A stretch of DNA of 10,918 nt. Origin: Candidatus Cloacimonadota bacterium. Its GTDB lineage: Bacteria > Cloacimonadota > Cloacimonadia > Cloacimonadales > Cloacimonadaceae. Below the pieces are notes generated by a model. The model was not told where the DNA came from and ran no database searches. It saw nothing but the letters and a program-made list of their open reading frames with translations. Positions within the stretch are counted from its first letter, which is position 1, and each line of letters begins with the position of its first letter. Location: assembly GCA_017996595.1 (NCBI GenBank), contig JAGOGT010000012.1, forward strand, positions 1 to 10,918. The letters run 5' to 3'. A program made the translations under genes and the position numbers. This document shows positions 1 to 6,361 of the stretch, piece by piece.

Positions 1-60
1 GGTTAGTTTCAAGCCCCTCTGCTGGAGGAAGCTAAGAAACTGTCGTTCATGTTCTTCCAT
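1..60 (-). CDS. Fur-family transcriptional regulator, N-terminal end only (runs off window)
   Basis: Read on the minus strand from ATG at 60, the 20 visible codons encode a charged helix followed by FLSFLQQRGLKLT. This is the characteristic opening of Fur-family metalloregulators (Fur/Zur/PerR), where helix 1 is followed by 'GL+LTPQR' leading into the winged-helix DNA-binding domain. Metal-binding residues lie beyond the window, so Fur, Zur and PerR cannot be told apart. I chose ATG 60 over the in-frame ATG at 69 because AAGG lies 9 bases before ATG 60 but directly abuts ATG 69. The gene is divergent from the secreted propeller gene at 530. Only 20 residues are visible, so the family call is moderate. 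Confidence 0.55.
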   Translation of the reverse strand, partial: MEEHERQFLSFLQQRGLKLT

Positions 61-80
61 GGCATCCATCCTTATCTTAA

Positions 81-95
81 TGAGAATCAGTTGCA
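81..95 (-). promoter_or_regulatory. Weak Fur-box-like site upstream of the Fur-like gene
   Basis: TGAGAATCAGTTGCA matches the classic 7-1-7 Fur consensus TGATAATNATTATCA at 10 of 14 defined positions, with the left half-site 6 of 7. It lies 21 bases upstream of the ATG at 60, where an autoregulatory operator would be expected. The right half is poor (4 of 7), and I allowed for this context when looking, so it may be chance. Confidence 0.2.
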
Positions 96-117
96 ATTAC
101 TGTGAAAGCGGTTTTTC

Positions 118-123
118 TGTCAA
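118..123 (-). promoter_or_regulatory. Candidate -35 element (TTGACA) for the Fur-like gene
   Basis: On the minus strand a perfect TTGACA, preceded by C, starts 63 bases before the ATG at 60. No good TATAAT-like hexamer sits 16-18 bases downstream; the nearest is TAATTG at an 18-base spacing. The call rests on the -35 alone and on the similar position of two other TTGACA elements in this window (466-471 and 2292-2297). Confidence 0.3.
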
Positions 124-171
124 GCCCGGATTTCGTGCATACTTCGAGCAGTCTATCACATCCTAATCTAC

Positions 172-244
172 CCTTAATCAAGTCTTAATTATTAACGCTT
201 GATTAAGGAGTGATAATGAAGTGATTAACACTGCGGATTAAGGG
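172..244. repeat. Perfect 11-bp inverted repeat plus a third motif copy
   Basis: CCTTAATCAAG (172-182) is perfectly inverted as CTTGATTAAGG (198-208) across a 15-base A+T-rich spacer. A third copy, GATTAAGGG at 236-244, is the exact inverse of CCCTTAATC at 171-179, and a shorter GATTAA occurs at 223-228. The left arm can therefore pair with either right-hand copy. No U-run follows on either strand, so it is not an intrinsic terminator. Repeated operator half-sites for a dimeric regulator, or a structured leader, are the options. The function is unknown. Confidence 0.55.
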
Positions 245-465
245 AAAGCTGGAAGAAAACCATAAGTATTTTTGCGACATTATTTTACGCGAGTTAGCCC
301 ACAACTTTTTGCAGCATTTTACACAGCTTTTGAGCCAGACGATCAAGATCTGTCTTTGTAGAACCAATCATTATGATACTTCTCCATGTAGAACCGATAA
401 GACAGAGCCTTGGCAGATGAAAATCAGGCTGGTTAAAAAAAATTGGGGGGAATGCCATACAACAC

Positions 466-471
466 TTGACA
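466..471 (+). promoter_or_regulatory. Candidate -35 / palindromic CTTGACAAG element upstream of the propeller gene
   Basis: TTGACA begins 64 bases before the ATG at 530 and sits inside the odd palindrome CTTGACAAG (465-473). No convincing -10 lies 16-18 bases downstream. TATACT at 476-481 is too close to pair with it. The same 10-mer CTTGACAAGA recurs at 2291-2300, at nearly the same distance from the next gene's start. Confidence 0.3.
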
Positions 472-529
472 AGAATATACTGCTCACTTTTCTCGGCTTA
501 TGTTTGAATATTCATCATGTGGAGGATTC

Positions 530-2203
530 ATGAACAGGATGAAGGGATTCTTGCTCTGCGCTCTCTCGCTTGTATGCGCAATCGGAGCATCAGCTCAGTC
601 TACTGAATGGCTCTGGGCAAACAAGGCTGGAGGAATGTATTATGACCAAGGACAGGTTATTGCCACAGACATAACTGGCAATTGCTATGTTGCAGGTTTT
701 TTTTGTGATGTTTCGTCTTTTGGAACAACTTCACTTACCAGTTCTGGAGAAAGGGATATCTTCGTGGCAAAGCTGAATTCTGATGGGAACTGGCTTTGGG
801 CTGTCAAAGCGGGGGGGCAACTCGAAGATAGGAGCTTCGGACTAGCAATAGACAGCTTGGGCAATTGCTATATCGCTGGATATTTTATGAATACCGCCAC
901 GTTCGGCAACACTACGCTTAGCTGTCACGGGGTATATGATATTTTTATTGCCAAGCTGGATACCAACGGCAACTGGCTTTGGGCAAAGCGCGCCGGTGGA
1001 ATAAGTCAGGAATACTGTAGTGGTATTGCATTGGATGATTCTGCCAATATCTACATGACCGGAGGTTTTCGATACACAGCATCTTTTGGCAACACATCGC
1101 TTGATAGTGATGATGGTGACTTCGATGTCTTTGTTGCGAAACTCGACACAAACGGAAACTGGCTCTGGGCTGTCAGAGCAGGTGGAGCAAACAATGATCT
1201 TGGAAGCAGCATAGCCCTTGATAACTCTGCCAATGTTTATATTACAGGAGATTTTCTGGAAACAGCGGAGTTTGGCTCTACTTCGCTCACTAGTTTCGGT
1301 GGACAGGATATCTTTATCGCCAAACTGGATTTGAACGGTAATTGGCTATGGTCAACTCATGCAGGAAGTATGTATGACGATCAAGGTTATGGTATATCCG
1401 TGGGTAATTCTGCAAATGTTTATCTGACGGGACATTTCAAAGATACCGCTGCCTTTGGGACTACATCACTCACCAGCAGTGGAAGCGACGACATATTTGT
1501 TTCCAAGCTGGATTCCTACGGCAATTGGCTTTGGTCTGTCAAGGCAGGAGGAACATCCACTGATTATGGGTATTGCACCGCTGTGGATAGCTTTGATAAT
1601 ATCACTCTGTCAGGGTTTTTTCATAATACCGCCTATTTTGGCACAGTCTCACTGATTTGCCAGGAACACAGTGACTGCTTTGTTGCAAAATTGGATACCA
1701 ACGGCAACTGGCTTGGGGCCGCAAGTGCTGTAGGATATTCAGATTGCGGTTATGGAATCACGGTTGATAGCGCCTCCAACGTCTATCTGATAGGACTTTT
1801 TTTCAAAACTACCCTTTTCGGATCAATTGCGCTTACTGCTGATTGGGATGGAGACGTGAGCACCTATTACCCTGATATCTTTATTGCGAAACTTACCATG
1901 GGAGAAACAGCTAACCAGGATCCCACCATCCCGGATCTCTCAGCACTTTCCAATCTGTCCGATGCCTATCCCAATCCTAACCGCCGGGGAGAAACAGTCA
2001 TTATTAAAGCCAATATTGCAGAGCGGGAAAGCGGAACCCTCACTATCTTCAACCTTCGGGGACAATGTGTTGCAGTGCATCAACTTTCTCCCGGGGAGCA
2101 ACAAATCACTCTGGACAACCGAAAACTACCTGCAGGCATCTATCTCTACAAACTAAAAACCCGGGACAAGTGCATAAGCAAGAAACTGGTGGTAATAAAA
2201 TAG
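530..2203 (+). CDS. Secreted seven-repeat (SBBP-type) beta-propeller protein with type IX sorting domain
   Basis: Predicted extracellular or surface-attached protein of 557 residues. The start is ATG 530, after GGAGG at 521-525; an in-frame ATG at 500 would precede the signal peptide with ten extra residues and lacks a binding site. Residues 1-22 form a signal peptide (MNRMKG, hydrophobic core, ASA/QS cleavage). Residues 27 to about 457 hold seven tandem repeats of about 61 residues, each starting WLWA-x2-AGG and ending D-IF-AKLD-NGN, the pattern of SBBP repeats that fold as one blade each. From about residue 479 comes a Por/T9SS-like C-terminal domain with YPNP, GIYLYKLK and a terminal KKLVVIK. 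Propellers of this kind usually mediate binding; no catalytic motif is seen and the ligand is unknown. The next gene starts 154 bp later on the same strand. Confidence 0.88.
   Translation: MNRMKGFLLCALSLVCAIGASAQSTEWLWANKAGGMYYDQGQVIATDITGNCYVAGFFCDVSSFGTTSLTSSGERDIFVAKLNSDGNWLWAVKAGGQLEDRSFGLAIDSLGNCYIAGYFMNTATFGNTTLSCHGVYDIFIAKLDTNGNWLWAKRAGGISQEYCSGIALDDSANIYMTGGFRYTASFGNTSLDSDDGDFDVFVAKLDTNGNWLWAVRAGGANNDLGSSIALDNSANVYITGDFLETAEFGSTSLTSFGGQDIFIAKLDLNGNWLWSTHAGSMYDDQGYGISVGNSANVYLTGHFKDTAAFGTTSLTSSGSDDIFVSKLDSYGNWLWSVKAGGTSTDYGYCTAVDSFDNITLSGFFHNTAYFGTVSLICQEHSDCFVAKLDTNGNWLGAASAVGYSDCGYGITVDSASNVYLIGLFFKTTLFGSIALTADWDGDVSTYYPDIFIAKLTMGETANQDPTIPDLSALSNLSDAYPNPNRRGETVIIKANIAERESGTLTIFNLRGQCVAVHQLSPGEQQITLDNRKLPAGIYLYKLKTRDKCISKKLVVIK
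608..1900 (+). repeat. Seven in-frame 183-bp tandem repeats (propeller blades)
   Basis: Units begin at TGG codons 608, 791, 974, 1160, 1343, 1526 and 1709. The periods are 183, 183, 186, 183, 183 and 183 bp; the single 186-bp unit (974-1159) carries one extra codon. A 23-bp stretch spanning the AKLD-TNGNWL junction is identical at 957-979 and 1692-1714, four units apart. The seventh unit has lost the second tryptophan of WLW through a TGG to GGG change and carries a longer loop before its closing DIFIAKL. Seven units match the usual blade count of a closed propeller. Confidence 0.85.
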
Positions 2204-2357
2204 TTTACGGGGGTCTATCTCGGGCATTCACATTCTGTCGTTTACGCCTGGCTTGCTGGGCTTAAGCACGAATCTTTCATGAAAAAGCTTCTTGACAAGA
2301 TGGCTGAATTATTCTGCATGAAGAAAGGCATGAATTCATAAAAAATAGGAGCCTGCG
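2204..2357. other. Intergenic region with candidate promoter element
   Basis: No gene is seen here. A TTGACA at 2292-2297 lies within the palindrome TCTTGACAAGA (2290-2300), 66 bases before the ATG at 2358. A 10-bp palindrome TTTCATGAAA sits just upstream at 2275-2284. No clear intrinsic terminator for the propeller gene is present. The ribosome binding site of the next gene, AGGAG at 2347-2351, ends six bases before its ATG. Confidence 0.4.
2292..2297 (+). promoter_or_regulatory. Candidate -35 / palindromic element upstream of the 4Fe-4S gene
   Basis: TTGACA starts 66 bases before ATG 2358 and is embedded in the 11-base palindrome TCTTGACAAGA. The downstream hexamers at the standard 16-18 spacing are poor -10 matches, for example TGCATG at a 17-base spacing. 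The identical 10-mer CTTGACAAGA precedes the propeller gene at a similar distance. Confidence 0.3.
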
Positions 2358-3629
2358 ATGTCTCATCACTCCGCGAAACTGGCATATTACAAGCTGCAGG
2401 AGCGTCTCAACCGCTTTCCGCAGGGAGCCCCTCCCTCCCAAACCCTCTATCGCATCCTCGAGATCCTCTTCAGCAAACGCGAAGCGGAACTGGTATCGCA
2501 AATCCCCATCAAACCCTTTACGGCAAAAGAGGCCGCTAAAATCTGGAAACTAAGCGAGCTGGAAGCCAGCAAGATCTTGGAGGAGCTTGCCGGCAGGGCA
2601 ATCCTGGTGGATGCTGATTTTCACGGGACGATGAAATATACGCTCCCGCCACCGATGGCAGGCTTCTTTGAATTTTCCATGATGCGCACCCGGGGAGACG
2701 TCGATCAAAAGCTGCTCAGCGAGCTCTATTACCAGTATCTCAATGTGGAGGAAGATTTTATCAAGGATCTGATCCTGGGCAGCGAGACCAGACTGGGCAG
2801 AGTTTTTGTGCAGGAAGAAGTGCTTTCCGGAGAGGGCGCGATTCACATTCTGGATTGGGAAAGAGCCAGCGAAGTAATCAATACCGCTTCCCACATTGGC
2901 ATCGGAACCTGCTATTGCCGTCATAAAATGCAGCATAAAGGCATGGCCTGCGATGCGCCCATGGATATTTGCATGACCTTCAATACTGCCGGAGCCTCCT
3001 TGATCAAAGCAGGATTTGCCCGCAAAGTGGACGTGAGCGAAGGCATGGAACTGCTGCATGAGGCGTATGAACACAATCTGGTGCAATGTGGAGAGAACGT
3101 GCGCCAGGGGGTGAATTTCATCTGCAATTGTTGCAGTTGTTGCTGTGAATTCATGCTTGCAGCCAAGAAATACGGAGCCACCCAAGCCATTCATACTTCA
3201 GGATATATCACCCGAGCTGAGGACGCAAAGTGCATCGGCTGCGGTAAATGCCTCCAGGCCTGTCCGGTGGATGCAATCTCCTGGGTGGATAGCGTTTCGG
3301 AGGAACCTAAAAGGATCAAAATCGATGCATCCGTCTGCCTGGGGTGTGGAGTCTGCGTTCGAGCCTGCCCCACTCACTGCCTGGTTCTAAAGCAGCGCGC
3401 GGAGAAGATCATCACGCCTGTGAATTCCGTGCACCGGGTGGTATTGAGGGCAATTGAAAAGGGCAAGCTGCAAAATCTGATCTTCGATAATCAAGCCTTT
3501 GCCTCGCATCGAGCCCTGGCAGCTATTTTGGGAGCAATTCTAAAGCTGCCTCCCGTGCAGCGAGCCATGGCTTCCAAACAGCTGAAATCTGTGTATCTGG
3601 AAAAGCTTTGTGCGCGGATAAAAGCATAG
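2358..3629 (+). CDS. Winged-helix/4Fe-4S dicluster protein with extra Cys-rich motifs
   Basis: Predicted cytoplasmic iron-sulfur protein of 423 residues, without signal peptide or membrane segment. Residues about 30-90 look like a winged-helix domain (FTAKEAAKIWKLSELEASKI, then a basic/hydrophobic wing). The middle carries CYCRH at 185-189 with further cysteines at 198 and 205, then an unusual CNCCSCCC cluster at 256-263. Two classical ferredoxin motifs follow: Cys 292/295/298/302 and Cys 327/330/333/337, the last followed by THC341. Proteins with this order (CxCRH ... CNCC-CCC ... two 4Fe-4S) occur in anaerobes such as Deltaproteobacteria and are usually annotated only as 4Fe-4S binding proteins. 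The two ferredoxin clusters suggest electron transfer. The extra cysteines could hold a third metal centre and the winged helix could be sensory; both are inference. AGGAG lies six bases before the start. No partner enzyme is nearby. Confidence 0.85.
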   Translation: MSHHSAKLAYYKLQERLNRFPQGAPPSQTLYRILEILFSKREAELVSQIPIKPFTAKEAAKIWKLSELEASKILEELAGRAILVDADFHGTMKYTLPPPMAGFFEFSMMRTRGDVDQKLLSELYYQYLNVEEDFIKDLILGSETRLGRVFVQEEVLSGEGAIHILDWERASEVINTASHIGIGTCYCRHKMQHKGMACDAPMDICMTFNTAGASLIKAGFARKVDVSEGMELLHEAYEHNLVQCGENVRQGVNFICNCCSCCCEFMLAAKKYGATQAIHTSGYITRAEDAKCIGCGKCLQACPVDAISWVDSVSEEPKRIKIDASVCLGCGVCVRACPTHCLVLKQRAEKIITPVNSVHRVVLRAIEKGKLQNLIFDNQAFASHRALAAILGAILKLPPVQRAMASKQLKSVYLEKLCARIKA

Positions 3630-3893
3630 TAAGAGGGGGTGAAAGGGTGGACAGGAAATGAGAGGGAGTCATTTGCGCCTATCTAAAAAATAGCAGCGGG
3701 AACGAAGTTTTTCCGTTGCAACAGACTATGCGAAATAACATAGTGCCCGTTCGCATGAGTCCTTCAGCCCTTGAAAATAGCAGTAACTGCAAGGCTCTCA
3801 CTGGGCCGAATGACTCCTGCTTTGCCCTGGGAATCAAAGCATAATTTACGGTGTGGAATACTATTTGCATTACTTCTGCCTTGCGAGGTTGAT
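3630..3893. other. Intergenic region with several inverted repeats
   Basis: No credible gene lies in these 264 bp. An open frame from TTG 3771 continues into the next gene but lacks a binding site, and the 41 residues it adds would bury the signal peptide. A CATAAT hexamer at 3840-3845 could be a -10 element, though no matching -35 is 16-18 bases upstream. GAGG at 3885-3888 is the ribosome binding site for ATG 3894. The decamer AAAATAGCAG occurs twice here, at about 3687-3696 and 3774-3783. Confidence 0.4.
3665..3817. repeat. 9-bp inverted termini enclosing 153 bp with nested hairpins
   Basis: GGAGTCATT (3665-3673) is perfectly inverted as AATGACTCC (3809-3817). Inside are two mutually exclusive hairpins: ACTATG/CATAGT (3725-3730 with 3739-3744) and ATGCGAA/TTCGCAT (3728-3734 with 3750-3756). 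This could be a small miniature element or a folded leader. I see no target-site duplication at the ends and no U-run. Confidence 0.35.
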
Positions 3894-6011
3894 ATGAAGA
3901 AATGTTATCTGCTTTTGGTGATGCTTGTTTGTTTTCTGGCTCTGAACGCCTTTGAGATTCCCTATAGCGAATTGCCTCTGATTACCCAGGCCAATCTGCT
4001 TCCGCCTCTGATGCGGGTTAATCCGGAGGACGCGGCATTAGAAACCTTGCCCACCCAGGCATGGTTCTGGCAGGACGGGCAGCATCTCTGTTTTGTGTTT
4101 GAAGCGGAGATCGACAGCACTTTTACTCCCGGGCCGATCTCCACTCGGGATACCAGCAACAAGGCGGACTACCTGCGCATTCAGCTGATCACCATGCCCG
4201 ATGCCTACTATTCTTATCTGTATCAGTTCTATGCCACGGGCAATCTCTATGATGCGGTGCGGGAAACAGGACGGGTGGATTTTAATTTCAATACCGGCTA
4301 CAACTACAGCAGCAAAGTAACAGGCAAGCTATGGCGAGTCGAGGGCAAAATCCCCCTGGGAGAGCTACGTTTCCGGCAGAATCTTCCCTACCGGTGGAAA
4401 GTGATCGTTACCCGCCACCATGATCGCAGTTCAGAAGATTTCAGCCTGCCCACCGTGAAGCCAGACATGATGAATGACTACTTTGCCAAGGCCTTTGACA
4501 TCACCCTAAGCCATCCCATCAAGCGCCATCTGGATATCGAGATGAGGCCCTACTTCGTTAAGAGCTACGATCTGAAGACTAATACCGACAGCTTTGATCC
4601 CGATAATCTCGGCGTGGATATTGCCATGCATCCGGCGCAGCGAACCAAGATAAAACTGAGCCTCAATCCCGATTTCAGCGATGTCCCGCCCGATGAGGCC
4701 GCTGATCTCTACAACAGCAAATACCCACGTTATTACATGGAAAATCGTTTCTTCTTCACAGAGGATATCGATGCCTTTGGCGTGGGCTCCGATATTTTCA
4801 ATAGCCGCAGAATAATCGATCCCGGAGTTGCTTTCAAGGCCACGGGCAGTTCCACCCATTTGAATTGGGGTGTTCTGGCCGCAAGGGATAAAGAGATCGT
4901 GGAAAATGGCTACACCCGTAACCGTGATGACTATTTTCAGGTGCTATCCCTCATCCCGCACAGCAAAATGCTTTCTCTGCCCACTGCTATTGTCAGCAGG
5001 ATAAACAAAAACTATTACAATCACGTGTTAAACGGCTACTATCGCTGGGATATCAATAATGACATCCGCTTGATGAGCTGGAATTCCTTTAGCATCAAGG
5101 ATGATGACCGTAACATCGCCAGCGACCCGCTTTACGGCTCGGCGCACAATTTTTCCCTGACCCTCACACCCCAAAACTGGAGCATGGATGCCTACGCCAC
5201 CTATCTCAGCAGGAACATTAATGCCGATGCCGGATATATGAATGAGCGCTTCTTTCATAAGTTTGGAGCCAATCTTGGTTGGGACAGCGAGGAGACCTTG
5301 GATTACGTTACCAATCAGGGTTTCAGCACCAGCTGGGAATATTATGATTACTACGCCAGGCATAATTCTGAAGCAGCGATAAACGCAAGCTATTATATCT
5401 ATTTCCGTCCGAAATTCAATCTGGCAACTTCTTTTGCCGTCGGACGCCTGCTGGATATGGCAAATATGGATCACAACACCTGGGATGCCAGTATCAGCGG
5501 AGTTCTGGCTCGCTGGCAGAGTTTCAGTGCGCAAGTAAAATATGCCTATTCAGATGAATTAGTTTACAGTCTGGCGGATACTTATGGTGCCCACATGCTC
5601 TATGGCAATGTGTGGGGAACGCTGCAGCAGGTATTTGGCTATGATTTTGGCTGCACGTACCGCAAATATGCTTACCGGCATGGCGAGCTGGCCGATTATG
5701 GCGGCTTGCTGCCCTATCCCATGGCTTTGGATGATGCCTATACGATATTCAATGGCGAGCTCAGCTACACCCCGCATCAAAAGCTGCGCATCGCGTGTGG
5801 AAGCGGACTTACCACCTATGAAGAGAGCGGAATATTCAGCGAAATGAATCTCTATGGCAATCTGCGCTATGAATTCAAGCCCAGCTGCTTTTTCTATGCC
5901 GGATTCAATAATAAGCAGCTGCAGGATGTGCAATTTACCTACAATAAACCCCTGGGACACTTTGTGGTGGATAGCGCCACGGCTTATGCCAAGCTGAGCC
6001 TGAAGCTTTAG
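3894..6011 (+). CDS. CBM9-like/DUF5916 outer-membrane beta-barrel protein
   Basis: Predicted 705-residue exported outer-membrane protein. The start is ATG 3894 with GAGG five bases upstream, giving MKKCYLLL plus a hydrophobic core and a likely LNA/FEI cleavage near residue 20. Residues about 45-190 resemble the carbohydrate-binding family 9-like beta-sandwich that heads this family. The DUF5916 hallmark follows: LNPDFSDV at 257-264, then a YYMENRFFFTED segment at 280-291 and FNSRRI at 302-307, equivalent to the family's NPDFS.. / EKRPFF.EG / YSRRI. The remaining 400 residues are rich in alternating aromatic and polar residues, as in transmembrane beta strands. In FCB bacteria such proteins are annotated as CBM9-domain proteins and the substrate is unknown. 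Codons are richer in G+C than in the minus-strand genes further right. No cargo or partner gene is directly adjacent. Confidence 0.85.
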   Translation: MKKCYLLLVMLVCFLALNAFEIPYSELPLITQANLLPPLMRVNPEDAALETLPTQAWFWQDGQHLCFVFEAEIDSTFTPGPISTRDTSNKADYLRIQLITMPDAYYSYLYQFYATGNLYDAVRETGRVDFNFNTGYNYSSKVTGKLWRVEGKIPLGELRFRQNLPYRWKVIVTRHHDRSSEDFSLPTVKPDMMNDYFAKAFDITLSHPIKRHLDIEMRPYFVKSYDLKTNTDSFDPDNLGVDIAMHPAQRTKIKLSLNPDFSDVPPDEAADLYNSKYPRYYMENRFFFTEDIDAFGVGSDIFNSRRIIDPGVAFKATGSSTHLNWGVLAARDKEIVENGYTRNRDDYFQVLSLIPHSKMLSLPTAIVSRINKNYYNHVLNGYYRWDINNDIRLMSWNSFSIKDDDRNIASDPLYGSAHNFSLTLTPQNWSMDAYATYLSRNINADAGYMNERFFHKFGANLGWDSEETLDYVTNQGFSTSWEYYDYYARHNSEAAINASYYIYFRPKFNLATSFAVGRLLDMANMDHNTWDASISGVLARWQSFSAQVKYAYSDELVYSLADTYGAHMLYGNVWGTLQQVFGYDFGCTYRKYAYRHGELADYGGLLPYPMALDDAYTIFNGELSYTPHQKLRIACGSGLTTYEESGIFSEMNLYGNLRYEFKPSCFFYAGFNNKQLQDVQFTYNKPLGHFVVDSATAYAKLSLKL

Positions 6012-6298
6012 GCTCTTCAGATCAATCTGGCTTCAGCGCTTCCTGGTGTTATCGTTTTGCTTACCGATGCGCCTGCTGCCGGTTAACACACTCATCTGGA
6101 TGAATTATAGCCTCTCTTCCAAATGCAGTGGGGATGTATCCCTACTCTGTTTCCATGCGAGGCTATTGTTAGTAAACAGGCGCTTATTCCCAGATAGAGC
6201 AGTGCTATAGCCCCCACTTAGTTTGTATAAACCCTCAGCCCAAACTTCAAATGACCCTCACTTGGATAAATGGGGATAACGCCTTATCCTGATCTTGA
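6012..6298. other. Non-coding stretch between the DUF5916 gene and the phage fragment
   Basis: I see no gene here. Stops are frequent in all plus frames; one 47-codon open stretch ends at TGA about 6292 without supporting features. The end of the preceding gene can form weak alternative stems (CTGAAGC at 6000-6006 with GCTTCAG at 6030-6036) but no U-run follows. A nested inverted repeat occupies 6107-6166. A compact hairpin GGATAA-CGCC-TTATCC lies at 6274-6289. A short alternative frame from ATG 6270 reads MGITPYPDLDP before a stop and could be decayed phage coding sequence. Confidence 0.4.
6107..6166. repeat. 60-bp nested inverted repeat (possible structured RNA or recombination site)
   Basis: The outer arms ATAGCCTC (6107-6114) and GAGGCTAT (6159-6166) are perfect 8-bp inverses. 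An inner stem AGTGGGGA (6127-6134) pairs with TCCCTACT (6139-6146), including one G-T pair, around a four-base TGTA loop. The two 12-base stretches between outer and inner stems are symmetric and resemble each other (TCTTCCAAATGC and CTGTTTCCATGC). No U-tract follows, so an intrinsic terminator is unlikely. The fold suggests a structured RNA or a hairpin-type DNA site. Confidence 0.45.
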
Positions 6299-6361
6299 TC
6301 CCTAGCTCAGGCACTTAGATCCAAACCAGGAATTTTCACCAAAGCGATAATAGACCGCTGT

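Larger units (their letters stand above)
61..529. other. Non-coding divergent intergenic region
   Basis: This stretch of about 470 bp separates the minus-strand Fur-like gene from the plus-strand propeller gene. It holds a Fur-box-like site, inverted and direct copies of a CCTTAATC/GATTAAGG motif (172-244), and a 9-bp direct repeat TGTAGAACC at 357-365 and 387-395, exactly 30 bp apart. A TTGACA lies at 466-471. A 74-codon open frame beginning near 309 overlaps the propeller start, has no protein-like composition and no ribosome binding site, and is not called. Between about 245 and 350 I see nothing specific. Confidence 0.5.

Noticed and set aside
499..506. TATGTTTG matching the Bacteroidetes -7 element TAnnTTTG upstream of the propeller gene
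   Set aside because: No TTTG-like -33 element lies at the expected 19-21 base spacing, and the motif is not repeated upstream of the other genes.
309..533. 74-codon plus-strand open frame before the propeller gene
   Set aside because: It has no ribosome binding site, overlaps the well-supported start at 530 in another frame, and its composition is not protein-like.
608..1900. Regular repeats considered as a CRISPR array or a diversity-generating variable region
   Set aside because: The 183-bp units are in-frame protein repeats without unique spacers, and no Cas or reverse transcriptase gene is in the window.
2550..3194. 214-codon minus-strand open frame opposite the 4Fe-4S gene
   Set aside because: It is a shadow of the clearly conserved Cys-rich plus-strand gene; no ribosome site or domain is recognisable.
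3771..3893. N-terminal extension of the DUF5916 protein from TTG 3771
   Set aside because: The 41 extra residues precede a textbook signal peptide, and ATG 3894 has a GAGG site at the right spacing.
6274..6289. GGATAA-CGCC-TTATCC hairpin as an intrinsic terminator
   Set aside because: The stem is only six pairs and A+T-rich, no U-run follows on either strand, and it is over 260 bp from the nearest upstream stop.
6012..6361. tRNA or small RNA gene serving as a prophage attachment site
   Set aside because: No cloverleaf, T-loop (TTCRA) or CCA end could be found, and no direct repeat pairs this stretch with 10500-10918.
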